A stretch of DNA of 64,000 nt from Oceanobacter kriegii DSM 6294 (GCF_000422845.1 NZ_AUGV01000018.1:51342-115341), one strand, 5' to 3'; shown: positions 51,552 to 61,763, counted from the stretch's first letter. Translations and numbers: made by a program. Notes: generated from the letters alone by a model not told the origin.

Positions 51552-54521
51552 TTATTCAGACGTCACTTCTCGCCAGCCGCTGCGACCACTTGGTGCCGTC
51601 GTGAATGAGAACACATCATCCACGCCCGAGATGCCACCCAGGTTGGTGTCGCTGCTGCCCTGCACCACCACTTTGTTGTTCAGCACCATCAGGTTGGCCT
51701 GGTAGGCCGTGCCAGTACCAATCAGTACGTTGTCGTAGGTCAGGTCGGTGCGATACAGGGTGTTGCCCGGGAAGTAGCCGTCTTCCAATCGGTAGAGATA
51801 GTAGTAGGCATTGCAGCTGGTTTCGGTTTCTTCCTGCACCGGCAGGAAGATAACGCTGGCGGCAATGGTCACCCGATCGGTGATGGTGGCACCGCTGGAT
51901 GGCAGTTTCTGGATGTGTTCGGTATTGGGTGTGAAGGTGGTTTCTGCGGTGTAGGCAGTACCGGATTCATCCCAATAGCCCGAGCCTCCGGCATAGCTGG
52001 TCCAGTCCGGGCGATAGTCGTCATCGTCCGATGGCATGCGGAAGGTTTTCAAACGAGTGGAGGACTGGGCCGTTACGTATTCGGCGCTGCTTTTGGTGGC
52101 GTGCTCCAGATACAGTACGGCATCAGAGGCCGACGAGCTGGTGCCAATATGGCCCAGTGTCGAGATGCGGTAGTTGTTGTTCAGGCTGCTGCCACTGACC
52201 AGTTCGCCTTGGTAGATGTAACCATCGCTGTCACCCAGGTAGAGGTCCGCCCTTTGCACCCGGGCGTTGCCGCTGCTGTCGAGTACGTAGTCGACTACGG
52301 CCATCGGAGCGGCGGTCAGCTGGCTGTCGGAGTCTTCAAGACGGTTAGAGACATCGTAGGTTTTCTCTGTCGGGCTGCTGCTCAACGAGCGGGCAACCAC
52401 GGTGCTGTTGCCTGCCAGCCAGATGGCATACGGCGTGCTGCCAATTTTCATCAACAGCGGCGAGTGAGCCAGATTGGCACTGCGCTGATCGGTCCACAAA
52501 GCTGATGACAGGTTGCCGCTGCCGTCGATTTTGAGAGCGTAGTGGAGATCACCGGATTGGCCGGTTCCGACCAGATAGCCACTGGTACTACTATCACTGT
52601 CGGTCAGGACTGCCAGCTGGCCGGCCATCGGATGCGTGCTGTAGAAGCTGTTGTAGTCTTGCAGTCCGGCCACCAACGGCCGTGGGATATAGCCCCACTT
52701 CAGTTCTCCACTGCTACCGTCGATGCCATAGACAAAGCCGTCGTCGGTTTGGAACACAACAATACCGCCCATCACCACCGGTTGGCTGATGTAAGGCGCA
52801 CCGATCATGGCGCTGCTGTCGCGGCTGCCCAGATAAGCGCCTTCCTGATAATTGGGGTCGATGGTGTATTCGATAATGGTGTTAGCGCTGAGGCTGTTGC
52901 TGATGGCAAAGGCCTCGTCATCCAGAGCGGTCAGTTTTACCAGCGCGCCATCGGCGTCGGTCGACCAGAGCCGTTCCCGTCGGAGATCGGCGGTCATCAA
53001 TGCATTGGCATCCCAGCTGGCGGTGCTGCTGGTCGTGCCGTCGTCTTGCAGCGCAAATGCCTTGATGTGACCGGTAATGCCCGACTCGCTGGTGTTGTCA
53101 GTCTGGGATGGCACATACACATAGTCGCCGCTGCTGGTTTGGCTGGCAGAGGCCGTATTGGCCAGGCTGAACTCGCCGCTTCGAGCAACGGTGCCGCCTG
53201 TGTATAACTCGGCAAAGGTACCGGTGTCCTGATAGGCCAGTGTGATGCTTTCTTCGTTTTTGATCAGGATGTCTTCGGCAATGATCTCGCCGACAATGGT
53301 GGTGTCTTCTGCATCGACCCGGAAGTAGCCATCGGCAACATAAATGCTGGCGGCGACATTACTGCCATCGTCATCCAGTGACAGGAAGTCGTTGTAAATA
53401 AAAATAGCCAGTCGATCCGCTCGGACGTTATCAGTGTTGGTCACCACATCGCGGTTCTGATAGTCACAGCTTAGGTCATCAAGGCTGGTCAACTCTTCCA
53501 CCACATCCATGTTCATACAGACGTAGCCGTCGAAGAAGTTCTCCGTGCTGGCGGTCGTGGCATCATCGTCCAGACGTGTGTTGTTGATATAGAGTTTGAC
53601 CTTGCCGGAGCCATCCCCCAGCGCATTGCCGTCGTCATCCACAGCACGCACCAGCAGGTTTACACCGTCAAACTGGGCATGTGAGATGTAATAGGTGCCC
53701 GGTTCCATAATCACAACCGGGGTATCATCGAAGCGGAAATAGCCGATGTGGTAAGGGTCTGCATCGGCGTCGTACTCAAAGTAGACCGGTCGGTCGACGT
53801 CGTCAGCGTATACCCGCCCCCAATCGCGATTGGAGAAAATCATGCTTTTCACACCAATCGCGAAGTTATCCACAAAGTCCAGTCGGGCGGTGCCTTCATC
53901 GACCTCGAAGCACCCCGCCAGCGTCTGATCCTCTTCATCTTCTTCATCACACCAAAAGCCCTGCGCTGCTGTGATCAGCCCCGGATGGTAGATGGTTCTG
54001 TCATTCAAGGAATCACTATTGCGGGACTCGCTGTAGGATTGATGAATACGCAGCTCGTCGTCGCCAGTCGTGTACTTGGCCGAGTTTTTACTGGTGCTGG
54101 CTTCGAAAGTCGGCAACGTCAGCTGCCCGAGCGAGCTATCGGAGGCCGTCACGCCGCAATTTTCGTCGCCTGCCGTATCAAGATTACCGGCCTGAACATT
54201 CACCGTACCCAGACCGCCACCGATAAGGCTCAGTTCGCACTCATCACCTCGCGCGGCAAGATTGGCTCCCAGGCGGGAATAGCTGACGCTGTCGCCAATG
54301 TAGATCATGCCGTAGCCGTCACTCGACTCGTACACGCCCAAAATAGATGGCTCTATTCCACCGACACTGCAAGCCCCTGCGACCACCAGGGATGAAAGCA
54401 GCAATGCCGGACTGGAGATCAGGGTAGAACATAAACCCGCCGGATAGCCTTTGGCTGTTTTCGCCACTCCTCGATGAATGGCTGACGGGCTGGAACAACG
54501 TCCGGATGAATGAGCTTTCAT
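51552..54521 (-). CDS. PilY1-like pilus-tip protein with MshQ-like N-terminal half
   Basis: Exported protein of 989 residues in the pilY1 position of a minor-pilin operon. An N-terminal hydrophobic stretch (about 30-52) ends near a weak lipobox (VAGAC). Residues about 200-430 show MshQ/DUF6701-like features (VVIMEPGTYYISHAQFDGV, KVKLYINNT, GEIIAEDILIKNEESI). From about 530 on comes a PilY1-type propeller (GGIVVFQTDDGFVYGIDGSS followed by GELKWGYIPRPLV). No von Willebrand A DxSxS motif is visible, unlike PilY1. Start at MKAHSSGRC overlaps the pilX stop (ATGA) and has GGAG. Probably a tip adhesin or assembly factor. Sure of the C-terminal part, less of the N-terminal. Confidence 0.82.
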   Translation of the reverse strand: MKAHSSGRCSSPSAIHRGVAKTAKGYPAGLCSTLISSPALLLSSLVVAGACSVGGIEPSILGVYESSDGYGMIYIGDSVSYSRLGANLAARGDECELSLIGGGLGTVNVQAGNLDTAGDENCGVTASDSSLGQLTLPTFEASTSKNSAKYTTGDDELRIHQSYSESRNSDSLNDRTIYHPGLITAAQGFWCDEEDEEDQTLAGCFEVDEGTARLDFVDNFAIGVKSMIFSNRDWGRVYADDVDRPVYFEYDADADPYHIGYFRFDDTPVVIMEPGTYYISHAQFDGVNLLVRAVDDDGNALGDGSGKVKLYINNTRLDDDATTASTENFFDGYVCMNMDVVEELTSLDDLSCDYQNRDVVTNTDNVRADRLAIFIYNDFLSLDDDGSNVAASIYVADGYFRVDAEDTTIVGEIIAEDILIKNEESITLAYQDTGTFAELYTGGTVARSGEFSLANTASASQTSSGDYVYVPSQTDNTSESGITGHIKAFALQDDGTTSSTASWDANALMTADLRRERLWSTDADGALVKLTALDDEAFAISNSLSANTIIEYTIDPNYQEGAYLGSRDSSAMIGAPYISQPVVMGGIVVFQTDDGFVYGIDGSSGELKWGYIPRPLVAGLQDYNSFYSTHPMAGQLAVLTDSDSSTSGYLVGTGQSGDLHYALKIDGSGNLSSALWTDQRSANLAHSPLLMKIGSTPYAIWLAGNSTVVARSLSSSPTEKTYDVSNRLEDSDSQLTAAPMAVVDYVLDSSGNARVQRADLYLGDSDGYIYQGELVSGSSLNNNYRISTLGHIGTSSSASDAVLYLEHATKSSAEYVTAQSSTRLKTFRMPSDDDDYRPDWTSYAGGSGYWDESGTAYTAETTFTPNTEHIQKLPSSGATITDRVTIAASVIFLPVQEETETSCNAYYYLYRLEDGYFPGNTLYRTDLTYDNVLIGTGTAYQANLMVLNNKVVVQGSSDTNLGGISGVDDVFSFTTAPSGRSGWREVTSE

Positions 54522-55129
54522 AAGCTGACACTCCATGTTTCTTGCAGCACAACCTTGCTGCCTTCCCCTTTGCCGTAGCCAATAGCGGTAATGGTAAAAC
54601 GCAGCACATCGATATTGGCGCCTGCGCCACTGGCACTGTCGGAATAGCCGTCAGCAACGGTGCTGGAATAACACACACTGAGTGGGTTCGTTTCGGTATC
54701 CAGACCAATCATGTAGCGAGGGTTGGCGCGCAACCCCATCTGACTGAAAGGAGTAACTGAGCGAATGTTAACTTCAAAGGAATCGTCAGCATCCCAGCTG
54801 GCGACCGAGCTGCGCCAATTGGAGTGACTGATGCACTCGCCTTCGCTGTCTTCCAATGCCCGATACAAGCCATTGGTGACGCCGAAGCGATCAAGCCCCG
54901 TGGTGCTGTCCAGCAAGCTTTGGATATGACTTTCGGCTTCTCGTAACGCCCGTTCGGCTGATTGAAAGGCCCGGTTGCGGTCTTCCATTTTGGTCGCCAT
55001 GTTCTGCTGCATGGTCGACCCTTGCATGCTGTGCGTTCCCAGCACGGTCATCACCAATAACATCACCAGAGTGACCAACAGGGCTGCGCCTTGTTGTTGG
55101 CGCTGCAAGCCAGTAAGTGGTTGTCTCAT
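54518..55129 (-). CDS. pilX: PilX minor pilin-like protein
   Basis: Type IV pilus minor pilin of 203 residues. N-terminal QRQQQGAALLVTLVMLLVMTVLG is the PilX-type pilin helix, cleaved after Gly by prepilin peptidase; no Glu5, as is usual for PilX. NMATKMEDRNRAFQSAERALREAESH is the conserved PilX_N continuation. GGAG ribosome site. It starts three bases after pilW and overlaps the PilY1-like gene. Helps prime pilus assembly in the inner membrane together with PilV, PilW and PilY1. Confidence 0.92.
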   Translation of the reverse strand: MRQPLTGLQRQQQGAALLVTLVMLLVMTVLGTHSMQGSTMQQNMATKMEDRNRAFQSAERALREAESHIQSLLDSTTGLDRFGVTNGLYRALEDSEGECISHSNWRSSVASWDADDSFEVNIRSVTPFSQMGLRANPRYMIGLDTETNPLSVCYSSTVADGYSDSASGAGANIDVLRFTITAIGYGKGEGSKVVLQETWSVSL

Positions 55130-55132
55130 GGT

Positions 55133-56152
55133 TTACTCCGTCCGGTTGCGCAAGGCAGTGACAAAGCTCATCCGACGGTACAAACGCCGGTCGTCAGCGG
55201 TAACTTCGGCGCCGTCGAAGGTATAGGTTGGGTAGCCATCCAGCAGGTTGTCTTCCTGACTGGCGTACAGCAGCTCAAACCGCACGGATGACACCTGATT
55301 CCAGTCCGTCACGGCTGACGCTTCGAGGTAACTGTCGACACCGGCCACGGTATTGGTGTCGACACCATAGGTAATTTGCATGTTTTCGAGGCCGTACAGC
55401 AGCGGCACCGTAGATACCGTTCCGCTGTCGTTGGTACGGCGATACAGGACCCGACGACCGGAGTCATCCTCCGTCAGGTAATACACACTGGTGTGTACCT
55501 TCATCACCCGGGAGCCGGCTGCAAAGCTGTGATTAAAGCTTTTGGTGGCATTGCCCGGCGTGCCATTACCAGTGTTATGCACAATGTTACCGTTGGCATC
55601 GGTGTAGTTGGTAACCTGGAAAACAGCGGCGCTGGAGCAGTCGGTAACCAGTACGATGTCGTCAGAAGCAATCGGGGCGGGGTCCAGTACGGTGGTTTTC
55701 AATACCGCACTGCTGTCCGGCATTTCAGACTCCAGCGTGACTTCCGTGCCTTCGGCCGAACGAATCACAAACACATCGGTGCCGCTGATCACATCCGCAC
55801 TGACCGCTTGCGGGTAACCGGTTGTTGAGTCATAGCCTTGCAGCGGCGTACCAAAACTGTAATCGAGGGTCTGTGAACTATTGAGGGTATTCACCACCGT
55901 CGAAACGTCATCCAGACAGCCAAAGCCGGCTTCCCGGACTTCGCTGGTGATCAGGTAATCGCTGAATCGCATGGTCTCTTGCAGGTTGCCAAGGGCCTCA
56001 TCCAAACGAAATGCCTTCTGGTTACCCGCCATCACCGACATGGCGCCCATCACAATCATGACGTCCAGCAGCAGTGCAATCATCAATTCAATCAGAGTAA
56101 GGCCACCCTGACGCTGCAAACGCAAGGACGCCTGCTGGCGCAGTGTTTTCAT
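55133..56152 (-). CDS. pilW: PilW minor pilin-like protein
   Basis: Type IV pilus minor pilin of 339 residues. Prepilin cleavage site QGG-LTLIELMIALLLDVMIVMG with Glu5 intact. The following segment AFRLDEALGNLQETMRFSDYLITSEVREAGFGC is typical of PilW, with the conserved Cys of this family. The C-terminal beta region is variable. Overlaps pilV by four bases (ATGA) and precedes pilX. PilE and FimT/FimU homologues, common in such operons, are absent here. Confidence 0.92.
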   Translation of the reverse strand: MKTLRQQASLRLQRQGGLTLIELMIALLLDVMIVMGAMSVMAGNQKAFRLDEALGNLQETMRFSDYLITSEVREAGFGCLDDVSTVVNTLNSSQTLDYSFGTPLQGYDSTTGYPQAVSADVISGTDVFVIRSAEGTEVTLESEMPDSSAVLKTTVLDPAPIASDDIVLVTDCSSAAVFQVTNYTDANGNIVHNTGNGTPGNATKSFNHSFAAGSRVMKVHTSVYYLTEDDSGRRVLYRRTNDSGTVSTVPLLYGLENMQITYGVDTNTVAGVDSYLEASAVTDWNQVSSVRFELLYASQEDNLLDGYPTYTFDGAEVTADDRRLYRRMSFVTALRNRTE

Positions 56153-56655
56153 AGTTGGCTCACCATCACCAGCTGCTGGATGGCATCGTCCGCATCAACG
56201 TTACCTTGCTGGTCAACATCGCTTTGTTCAAACCGCCGCAACCAACGGATTTCAACCCGACAAATGGCATTGCCATCACAGCTGATGGCCCCCTCCCCAT
56301 CCGGCAGCCAACTGTCGATGGATGACAACCAGTCGTTGATGTCTTGCTGAGGAATGGTAGAAGCCGACCCGGACAGGTCAGACAGATCGCTGAGGGCAAG
56401 GTTATAGGAACCACCAACCACCTGCGGGCGATTGGCGATCATGCGCTCGAACATATCGAAGATCAGGATATTGGCCACGGAACGATGCATGGCATCGCTG
56501 TTGACCCCAACAGACTGACTCTGCAATGCCATCAACCCCAGTACACCAATACCAAAAATGGCGACTGAAACCAGCACTTCAATAAGAGAAAAACCGCCCT
56601 GCGCCGCCAAATGACGAGGCTGTCGTGCACGCGATTTTAAAAGGACCCGTTCCAT
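56149..56655 (-). CDS. pilV: PilV minor pilin-like protein
   Basis: Type IV pilus minor pilin of 168 residues, first gene of the four-gene pilVWXY unit. Basic leader (MERVLLKSRARQPRHLAAQGG) and cleavage site GG-FSLIEVLVSVAIFGIGVLGLMALQ with Glu5. PilV-type region NSDAMHRSVANILIFDMFERMIANR follows. No FimT/GspH-like gene precedes it in this window; the 205-bp AT-rich region upstream contains its promoter and the ffh terminator. Confidence 0.92.
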   Translation of the reverse strand: MERVLLKSRARQPRHLAAQGGFSLIEVLVSVAIFGIGVLGLMALQSQSVGVNSDAMHRSVANILIFDMFERMIANRPQVVGGSYNLALSDLSDLSGSASTIPQQDINDWLSSIDSWLPDGEGAISCDGNAICRVEIRWLRRFEQSDVDQQGNVDADDAIQQLVMVSQL

Positions 56656-56806
56656 GGCTTTCTGTCCGTGTCTTCCTGACTCGGACCGATAATAGCGTTA
56701 AAAAACCACCATTTCACCAATTTGAATCAACAATAAAACTAATAACAGGTTTATTAATTCCGATTAAGAAACAATATATAACAGGTGTTCAGTAATTTAC
56801 TGTGTG

Positions 56807-56839
56807 TAAAAACAAAACATCCCCGCCGGAGCGAGGATG
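56807..56839 (-). terminator. Intrinsic terminator of ffh
   Basis: On the minus strand CATCCTCGC and GCGGGGATG form a stem followed by TTTTGTTTTT, 22 bp past the ffh stop. Confidence 0.8.
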
Positions 56840-56860
56840 CTGAGATGACTCGATGGGCAG

Positions 56861-58285
56861 TTAGCGCATCGGCGGGAAGCCGCCGCCACCCATTGGCGGC
56901 ATACCGCCACCACCCATACCGCCCATTCCACCTGGACCGCCGCCCATGCCACCCATGGCGCGCATCATTTTCTTCATGCCGCCTTTGGCGGTGACCTTCT
57001 TCATCATCTTTTGCATTTGCTTGTGCTGCTTCAGCACGCGGTTAACGTCCTGAATCTGGGTACCGGAGCCCGCTGCAATACGCTTTTTACGTGAGCCGTT
57101 GATCTTGTCCGGGAAGCGACGCTCGTCCAGCGTCATGGAGAAGATGATGGCTTCCATCTGCTTGAACTGACCTTCGGCCGCTGCGGTTTGCTTGGCCATC
57201 TGGTTCATGTTGCCCATGCCTGGCAGCTTGTCGAGCATGCCGGTCAGACCCCCCATGTTCTTCATTTGCTGCAGCTGGTCGAGGAAGTCTTCCAGATCGA
57301 AGCCTTTGCCTTTCTGGATCTTCTTGGCCAGCTTGTCGGCCTTGTCCTTGTCGATCTTGCGTTCGGCTTCTTCGATCAGGGTCAGTACGTCACCCAGATC
57401 CAGAATACGGGACGCAACACGATCCGGGTGGAACGGCTCCAGAGCATCGGTCTTTTCACCCATACCCATGAACTTGATCGGCTTGCCGGTAATGTGACGC
57501 ACCGACAGCGCGGCACCGCCACGGGCGTCACCATCGGCCTTGGTCAGTACCACACCGGTCAGCGGCAGCGCTTCGTTGAAGGCCTTGGCGGTGTTGGCCG
57601 CATCCTGACCTGTCATGGCATCAACCACGAACAGGGTTTCAATCGGATTGATGGCGGCGTGCAGATCCTTGATCTCAGCCATCATCTGTTCATCTACCGC
57701 CAAACGACCGGCAGTATCCACCAGCAGGACGTCGGCGTGGGCTTTTCTGGCCGCTTCAATCGCGCCGTTGGCAATGGCGATTGGCTTCTGCTCAACGCTG
57801 GACGGGTGGAACAGAGCGCCGACTTCACCCGCGAGGGTTTCCAGCTGTTTGATCGCCGCCGGACGATACACGTCGGCAGAAACCACCATCACCTTTTTCT
57901 TTTCACGCTCGGCCAGATACTTGGCCAGCTTACCCACGGTGGTGGTTTTACCGGCACCTTGCAGACCGGCCATCATGACAATGGCTGGCGGCTGGGTAGC
58001 CAGGTCGAGTTTTTCGTTGGCTTCACCCATGACAGCTTGCAGCTCTTCATGGACGATTTTCAGGAATACCTGACCCGGGTTCAGGCTTTTCAGAACCTCG
58101 GTACCAATGGCACGCTCTTTTACCTGATCGGTAAAGGCTTTTACCACCGGCAAGGCAACGTCGGCTTCCAGTAGTGCCATGCGCACTTCGCGGACGGTGC
58201 CCTTGATGTTGTCTTCTGTCAGCTTGGCCTGGCCCGAAATACTTTTAAGGGCTTTGCCAAGGCGGTCGGTCAAACTCTCGAACAT
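56861..58285 (-). CDS. ffh: Signal recognition particle protein Ffh
   Basis: GTPase of 474 residues that binds 4.5S RNA and signal peptides of nascent membrane proteins. N domain (MFESLTDRLGKALKSISGQA), G domain motifs G1 GLQGAGKTT, DTAGRL, TKADGDARGG, and the Met-rich M domain (about 300-430; SRKKRIAAGSGT) with a Gly/Met-rich tail (GGMGGGPGGMGGMGGGGMPP). The start is set at MFESLTDRLG (58285), as in all Ffh proteins. The frame remains open far upstream through a heptamer repeat array, which would give a false N-terminal extension. In related bacteria ffh is divergent from a ypjD-like gene, here about 4.8 kb away. Confidence 0.98.
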   Translation of the reverse strand: MFESLTDRLGKALKSISGQAKLTEDNIKGTVREVRMALLEADVALPVVKAFTDQVKERAIGTEVLKSLNPGQVFLKIVHEELQAVMGEANEKLDLATQPPAIVMMAGLQGAGKTTTVGKLAKYLAEREKKKVMVVSADVYRPAAIKQLETLAGEVGALFHPSSVEQKPIAIANGAIEAARKAHADVLLVDTAGRLAVDEQMMAEIKDLHAAINPIETLFVVDAMTGQDAANTAKAFNEALPLTGVVLTKADGDARGGAALSVRHITGKPIKFMGMGEKTDALEPFHPDRVASRILDLGDVLTLIEEAERKIDKDKADKLAKKIQKGKGFDLEDFLDQLQQMKNMGGLTGMLDKLPGMGNMNQMAKQTAAAEGQFKQMEAIIFSMTLDERRFPDKINGSRKKRIAAGSGTQIQDVNRVLKQHKQMQKMMKKVTAKGGMKKMMRAMGGMGGGPGGMGGMGGGGMPPMGGGGFPPMR

Positions 58286-58486
58286 AACAATACTCGTTAT
58301 CTGGTCGGTTGCTGTGGCCTGCGGCAAGAACGCATCGGCACTTTGGATACAACAGCGAATAAAAATTGTGCGGAGTATACCCCGAACAGGGGCCGTTCGC
58401 CTAAGCGGATTGGCAATAAGGCAACCGGAAAATATCAGCGCCGATTCCGTCGCCGGGCAGCAACGGCTTATGAAGTCATCTGGCTT

Positions 58487-58510
58487 ATCGAGAGCAAGCT
58501 CTCTCCCACA
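58487..58510. repeat. REP palindrome (inverted copy)
   Basis: Exact inverse complement of the 24-bp elements at 1544-1567 and 11881-11904. On the minus strand it again lies 3' of a G-rich heptamer array, as at the other two loci. Confidence 0.9.
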
Positions 58511-58757
<247 letters not shown>

Positions 58758-58914
58758 CTCAGAATGCTCCCAATGGCGACTCCATCCAAGGTACAACTGG
58801 TGAAGTGACCAATCTCGCGCTATAAGGATTTCTATACCGCCGCTCGCGCTCACAAGGCCCGCCCACAAGGCACGCGGCACTTCCAACATGGCTCACAAGG
58901 CCCGGAGACACTGT

Positions 58915-59631
58915 ATGAAAACCCGCCTATTCCCGCTAACCCGTTGGGGTGCGCCGGGCCTGTTTGGCCATGTTCGCGACCTCTGCAAACCACTGCACAC
59001 TCACCTGCCCAGCTACTACGATCTGCAAGGCATTGCCTTCGGCATCATTATGATCAGCCTGGGGGTGGTCTTCCTGCAATCCAGCCAATTGATCACCGGT
59101 CAGCTTGCCGGTTTGGCAGTCCTGTTGGGGATGTTCAGTCAGGTCGATTTCGGGCTCTGGTATGCCATCATCAATGTGCCCTTTATGTGGCTGTGCTGGC
59201 GCATGAAAGGCACCGACTTCACCTTGCGTACGCTGTTTGCGGTGGCCGGTATCTCGGCACTGACGCCGTGGCTGAAAACCGCTCTGGTGTTTGAATCTAT
59301 TTCGCCCATGCTGGCGGCAACATTGGCTGGTTGTTGCGTGGGCATTGGCGTCATTGCCCTGTTCCGGCATCACTGCAGCCCGGGCGGTATGGGCGTTGTG
59401 GCGCTGCTGGTCGATACCCGTTTTGGCATTCGCGCAGGTTGGGTGCATCTGGCATTCGACGTGGTCCTGTTTGCCATTGCGCTGTGGTGCATGCCATTTG
59501 AGCTGGTGCTGTACTCGTTCTGGGCCGCATTGGTCATGAACCTGCTGATCGCCTGGAATTTCCGTCTGCCACTGCCGGTCGCCGCCAGTGGCGCAGAAGT
59601 GTTCAAATCCCCAACCGCAGCGGCCAAATAG
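58915..59631 (+). CDS. YitT/DUF161-like membrane protein
   Basis: Inner-membrane protein of 238 residues with five to six hydrophobic helices. After a basic N-terminus and SYYDLQGIAFGIIMISLGVVFL comes SSQLITGQLAGLAVLLGMFS followed by FGLWYAIINVPFMWLCWRM, the glycine-rich pattern of YitT-type proteins, whose function is unknown. SPGGMGVVALLVDTRFGIRAGWVHLAFD fits the family's second repeat. ATG at 58915 has GGAG. It stands alone between the repeat array and the DUF4331 group. Confidence 0.85.
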   Translation: MKTRLFPLTRWGAPGLFGHVRDLCKPLHTHLPSYYDLQGIAFGIIMISLGVVFLQSSQLITGQLAGLAVLLGMFSQVDFGLWYAIINVPFMWLCWRMKGTDFTLRTLFAVAGISALTPWLKTALVFESISPMLAATLAGCCVGIGVIALFRHHCSPGGMGVVALLVDTRFGIRAGWVHLAFDVVLFAIALWCMPFELVLYSFWAALVMNLLIAWNFRLPLPVAASGAEVFKSPTAAAK

Positions 59632-59775
59632 CGAAAACCAACAGCCGAGTCACATAACCCAACCTGGTGCAGTGTTTCTTAACAAAACACCGCACCGATA
59701 AAACGCGAGCCCGTGTCATTGTTGTGCGGGGTTGTACAAACAGCAGCCCACATCCAATAACAAGAGGTTCGCAGT

Positions 59776-61350
59776 TTGAACACACTCCCAAAAGCGGCTT
59801 TTATGGCCGTGGCAACGTCCGTTGCCTTGTCCGCTCCAACCGTGCTCGCCTCCAGTCACCGTGAAGCCCCGGCCATCACTCGTACTCCGACGCTTGATGC
59901 CGCCGACTTCTATATGTTTATGGATTACACCGACGCCGATGACAACGGCATGGCGGACAATCCGGATCACGTGGTGCTGATGGCCAACTACGTGCCTCTG
60001 CAAGATGCCTACGGCGGCCCCAACTATTTCAGTCTGGACCCCAACGGCCTGTACGAAATTCACATCGACCAAAACGGCGATGGCATGGAAGACGTCACTT
60101 TCCAGTTTCAATTCAGCCAAACACTGGGTGGTGACGGAGGTGTGGCCCTGACCATTGACGACCGCGATGTCGATATCCCCCTGAAAAACTTCGGCCAGAT
60201 CGACACCACCGACCCGGCTGCCAGCGCCACCAACTATATGGAAACCTACACTGTTGCGATGGTCACCGGCGACCGCCGTAGTGGCACCCGAACCGTATTG
60301 AACGGCGGCATGAGTTACGACAAGCCGATGGACAACATCGGTGAGAAATCCTTTGCTGACTACGCCAGTTACGCCGCAGGCTATGTGCACGATCTGAGCA
60401 TCGACAGCTGCTCAGGCGGTGAAGTATTTGTTGGTCAACGCAAAGACCCGTTTGTAGTGAATCTGGGCAAAACCTTCGACCTGGTGAATTACATTCCACT
60501 GCCACTGGGCGATGAAACCTGGCAGGGCATTCAGGATGACGCCAACGATGACCTGGCCGACAAGAACGTCACCACCATTGCGCTGAAACTGCATAAAGAC
60601 TGTCTGCTGGGCGAGTCCGGCACCGTGATTGGTGGCTGGACCACCGCCAGCACCCAGCAGGTGCGTATCCAGAATCCGAACGCCGACTTCGATAAGCCCG
60701 ACGTGTACGGCGGTGCTTACGTGCAGGTGTCCCGACTGGGCATGCCGCTGGTGAATGAGGTTGTGATTGGCCTGTCGAAAAAAGACACCTTCAATGCTTC
60801 TGAGCCAGTTAACGACACACAGTTTGCCGACTACGTCACCCACCCGACGCTGCCAGCCCTGATCAATATCCTGTTTGGTGAAGCCCTGACCGGCGACGCC
60901 AACGCCAACATCGCGCCAACCAACTTCCCCCGTGCCGATCTGGTGACGGCCTTCCTGACCGGCTTCCCCGGTGTAAATCAGTTGTCGGACGGTACCTTGT
61001 CTGAAATGGTGCGTCTGAACACCGCCGTGGCGGCCACGACCGCCTCTGAGCAAAGCACCTTTGGCGTGGTAGCCGGTGATTTGGCCGGCTTCCCCAACGG
61101 TCGTCGTCCCGGTGACGATGTGGTCGACATCGCCCTGCGCGTGGTGATGGGCGCACTGTGCCATCCCATTGCTGTCGATCTGGATGGCAGCGGCACCGCC
61201 GGTGATGCCGGAGACAACCTGGGCCTCTGCGAAACCAGCGATGCACCGGTTGGCACCGCCGAGCTGACCGACCGCGCACCAGTGAACGTCAGCTACTTCG
61301 ACGCCGCGTTCCCTTACTTCAAGGCCCCATTGCCGGGTTCCAGCAACTGA
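59776..61350 (+). CDS. DUF4331 exported protein
   Basis: Exported protein of 524 residues: signal peptide 1-25 (ALSAPTVLASSHREAP), then the DUF4331 opening SSHREAPAITRTPTLDAADF followed by YMF, and later YGGAYVQVSRLGMPLVNEVV and RRPGDDVVDIALRV, conserved in the family. Many Asp/Asn-rich turns suggest calcium binding. TTG start with AGAGG eight bases upstream; an ATG nine codons later is possible but would shorten the signal peptide. Followed 10 bp later by a small lipoprotein and then a TPR-like protein. Function unknown; DUF4331 groups recur in marine bacteria. Confidence 0.9.
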   Translation: MNTLPKAAFMAVATSVALSAPTVLASSHREAPAITRTPTLDAADFYMFMDYTDADDNGMADNPDHVVLMANYVPLQDAYGGPNYFSLDPNGLYEIHIDQNGDGMEDVTFQFQFSQTLGGDGGVALTIDDRDVDIPLKNFGQIDTTDPAASATNYMETYTVAMVTGDRRSGTRTVLNGGMSYDKPMDNIGEKSFADYASYAAGYVHDLSIDSCSGGEVFVGQRKDPFVVNLGKTFDLVNYIPLPLGDETWQGIQDDANDDLADKNVTTIALKLHKDCLLGESGTVIGGWTTASTQQVRIQNPNADFDKPDVYGGAYVQVSRLGMPLVNEVVIGLSKKDTFNASEPVNDTQFADYVTHPTLPALINILFGEALTGDANANIAPTNFPRADLVTAFLTGFPGVNQLSDGTLSEMVRLNTAVAATTASEQSTFGVVAGDLAGFPNGRRPGDDVVDIALRVVMGALCHPIAVDLDGSGTAGDAGDNLGLCETSDAPVGTAELTDRAPVNVSYFDAAFPYFKAPLPGSSN

Positions 61351-61360
61351 GGAGGCAGCC

Positions 61361-61630
61361 ATGATGCTTAAACCATTAATGCTCCCGGCGGTTGCTGCCA
61401 CGGCATTGTTGCTGGCGGGTTGTTCGGACAGCGACGACGCCAACAAGCTGACCGACACGCTGGATCAGTATCAGGACAACGATACTGAAGAAGCCGACCT
61501 GCTCAGTTTCGTTAACGATGCCTTTGCCGTCAGTGACCCTCTTACGGCGGAGCCCGTCGCCATCGACGAACTGACCTTTACCGGCACCGAGCTGGAAACG
61601 TCCCAACTGCAGGATCTGCTTAACCAGTAG
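61361..61630 (+). CDS. Small lipoprotein of the DUF4331 group
   Basis: 89 residues with a clear lipoprotein signal (LLLAGC at residues 16-21), so lipid-anchored. The mature part is short and very acidic (DSDDANK, DNDTEEADLLSF). I recognise no domain. A strong GAGGAGG site and 10-bp spacing place it in an operon with the DUF4331 gene. Confidence 0.83.
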   Translation: MMLKPLMLPAVAATALLLAGCSDSDDANKLTDTLDQYQDNDTEEADLLSFVNDAFAVSDPLTAEPVAIDELTFTGTELETSQLQDLLNQ

Positions 61631-61763
61631 ATCGAGCCCCTGTGTTTTCCACCCAGCCTCCGGCACCGCTGTATATGCAAGCGGTCGTCGGGGGAGCTGG
61701 GGAAAAAGCGACTATCTTCCATAATCATCGGCCCGGATGGCCAATCAACGAGCGGTCCTGGCT

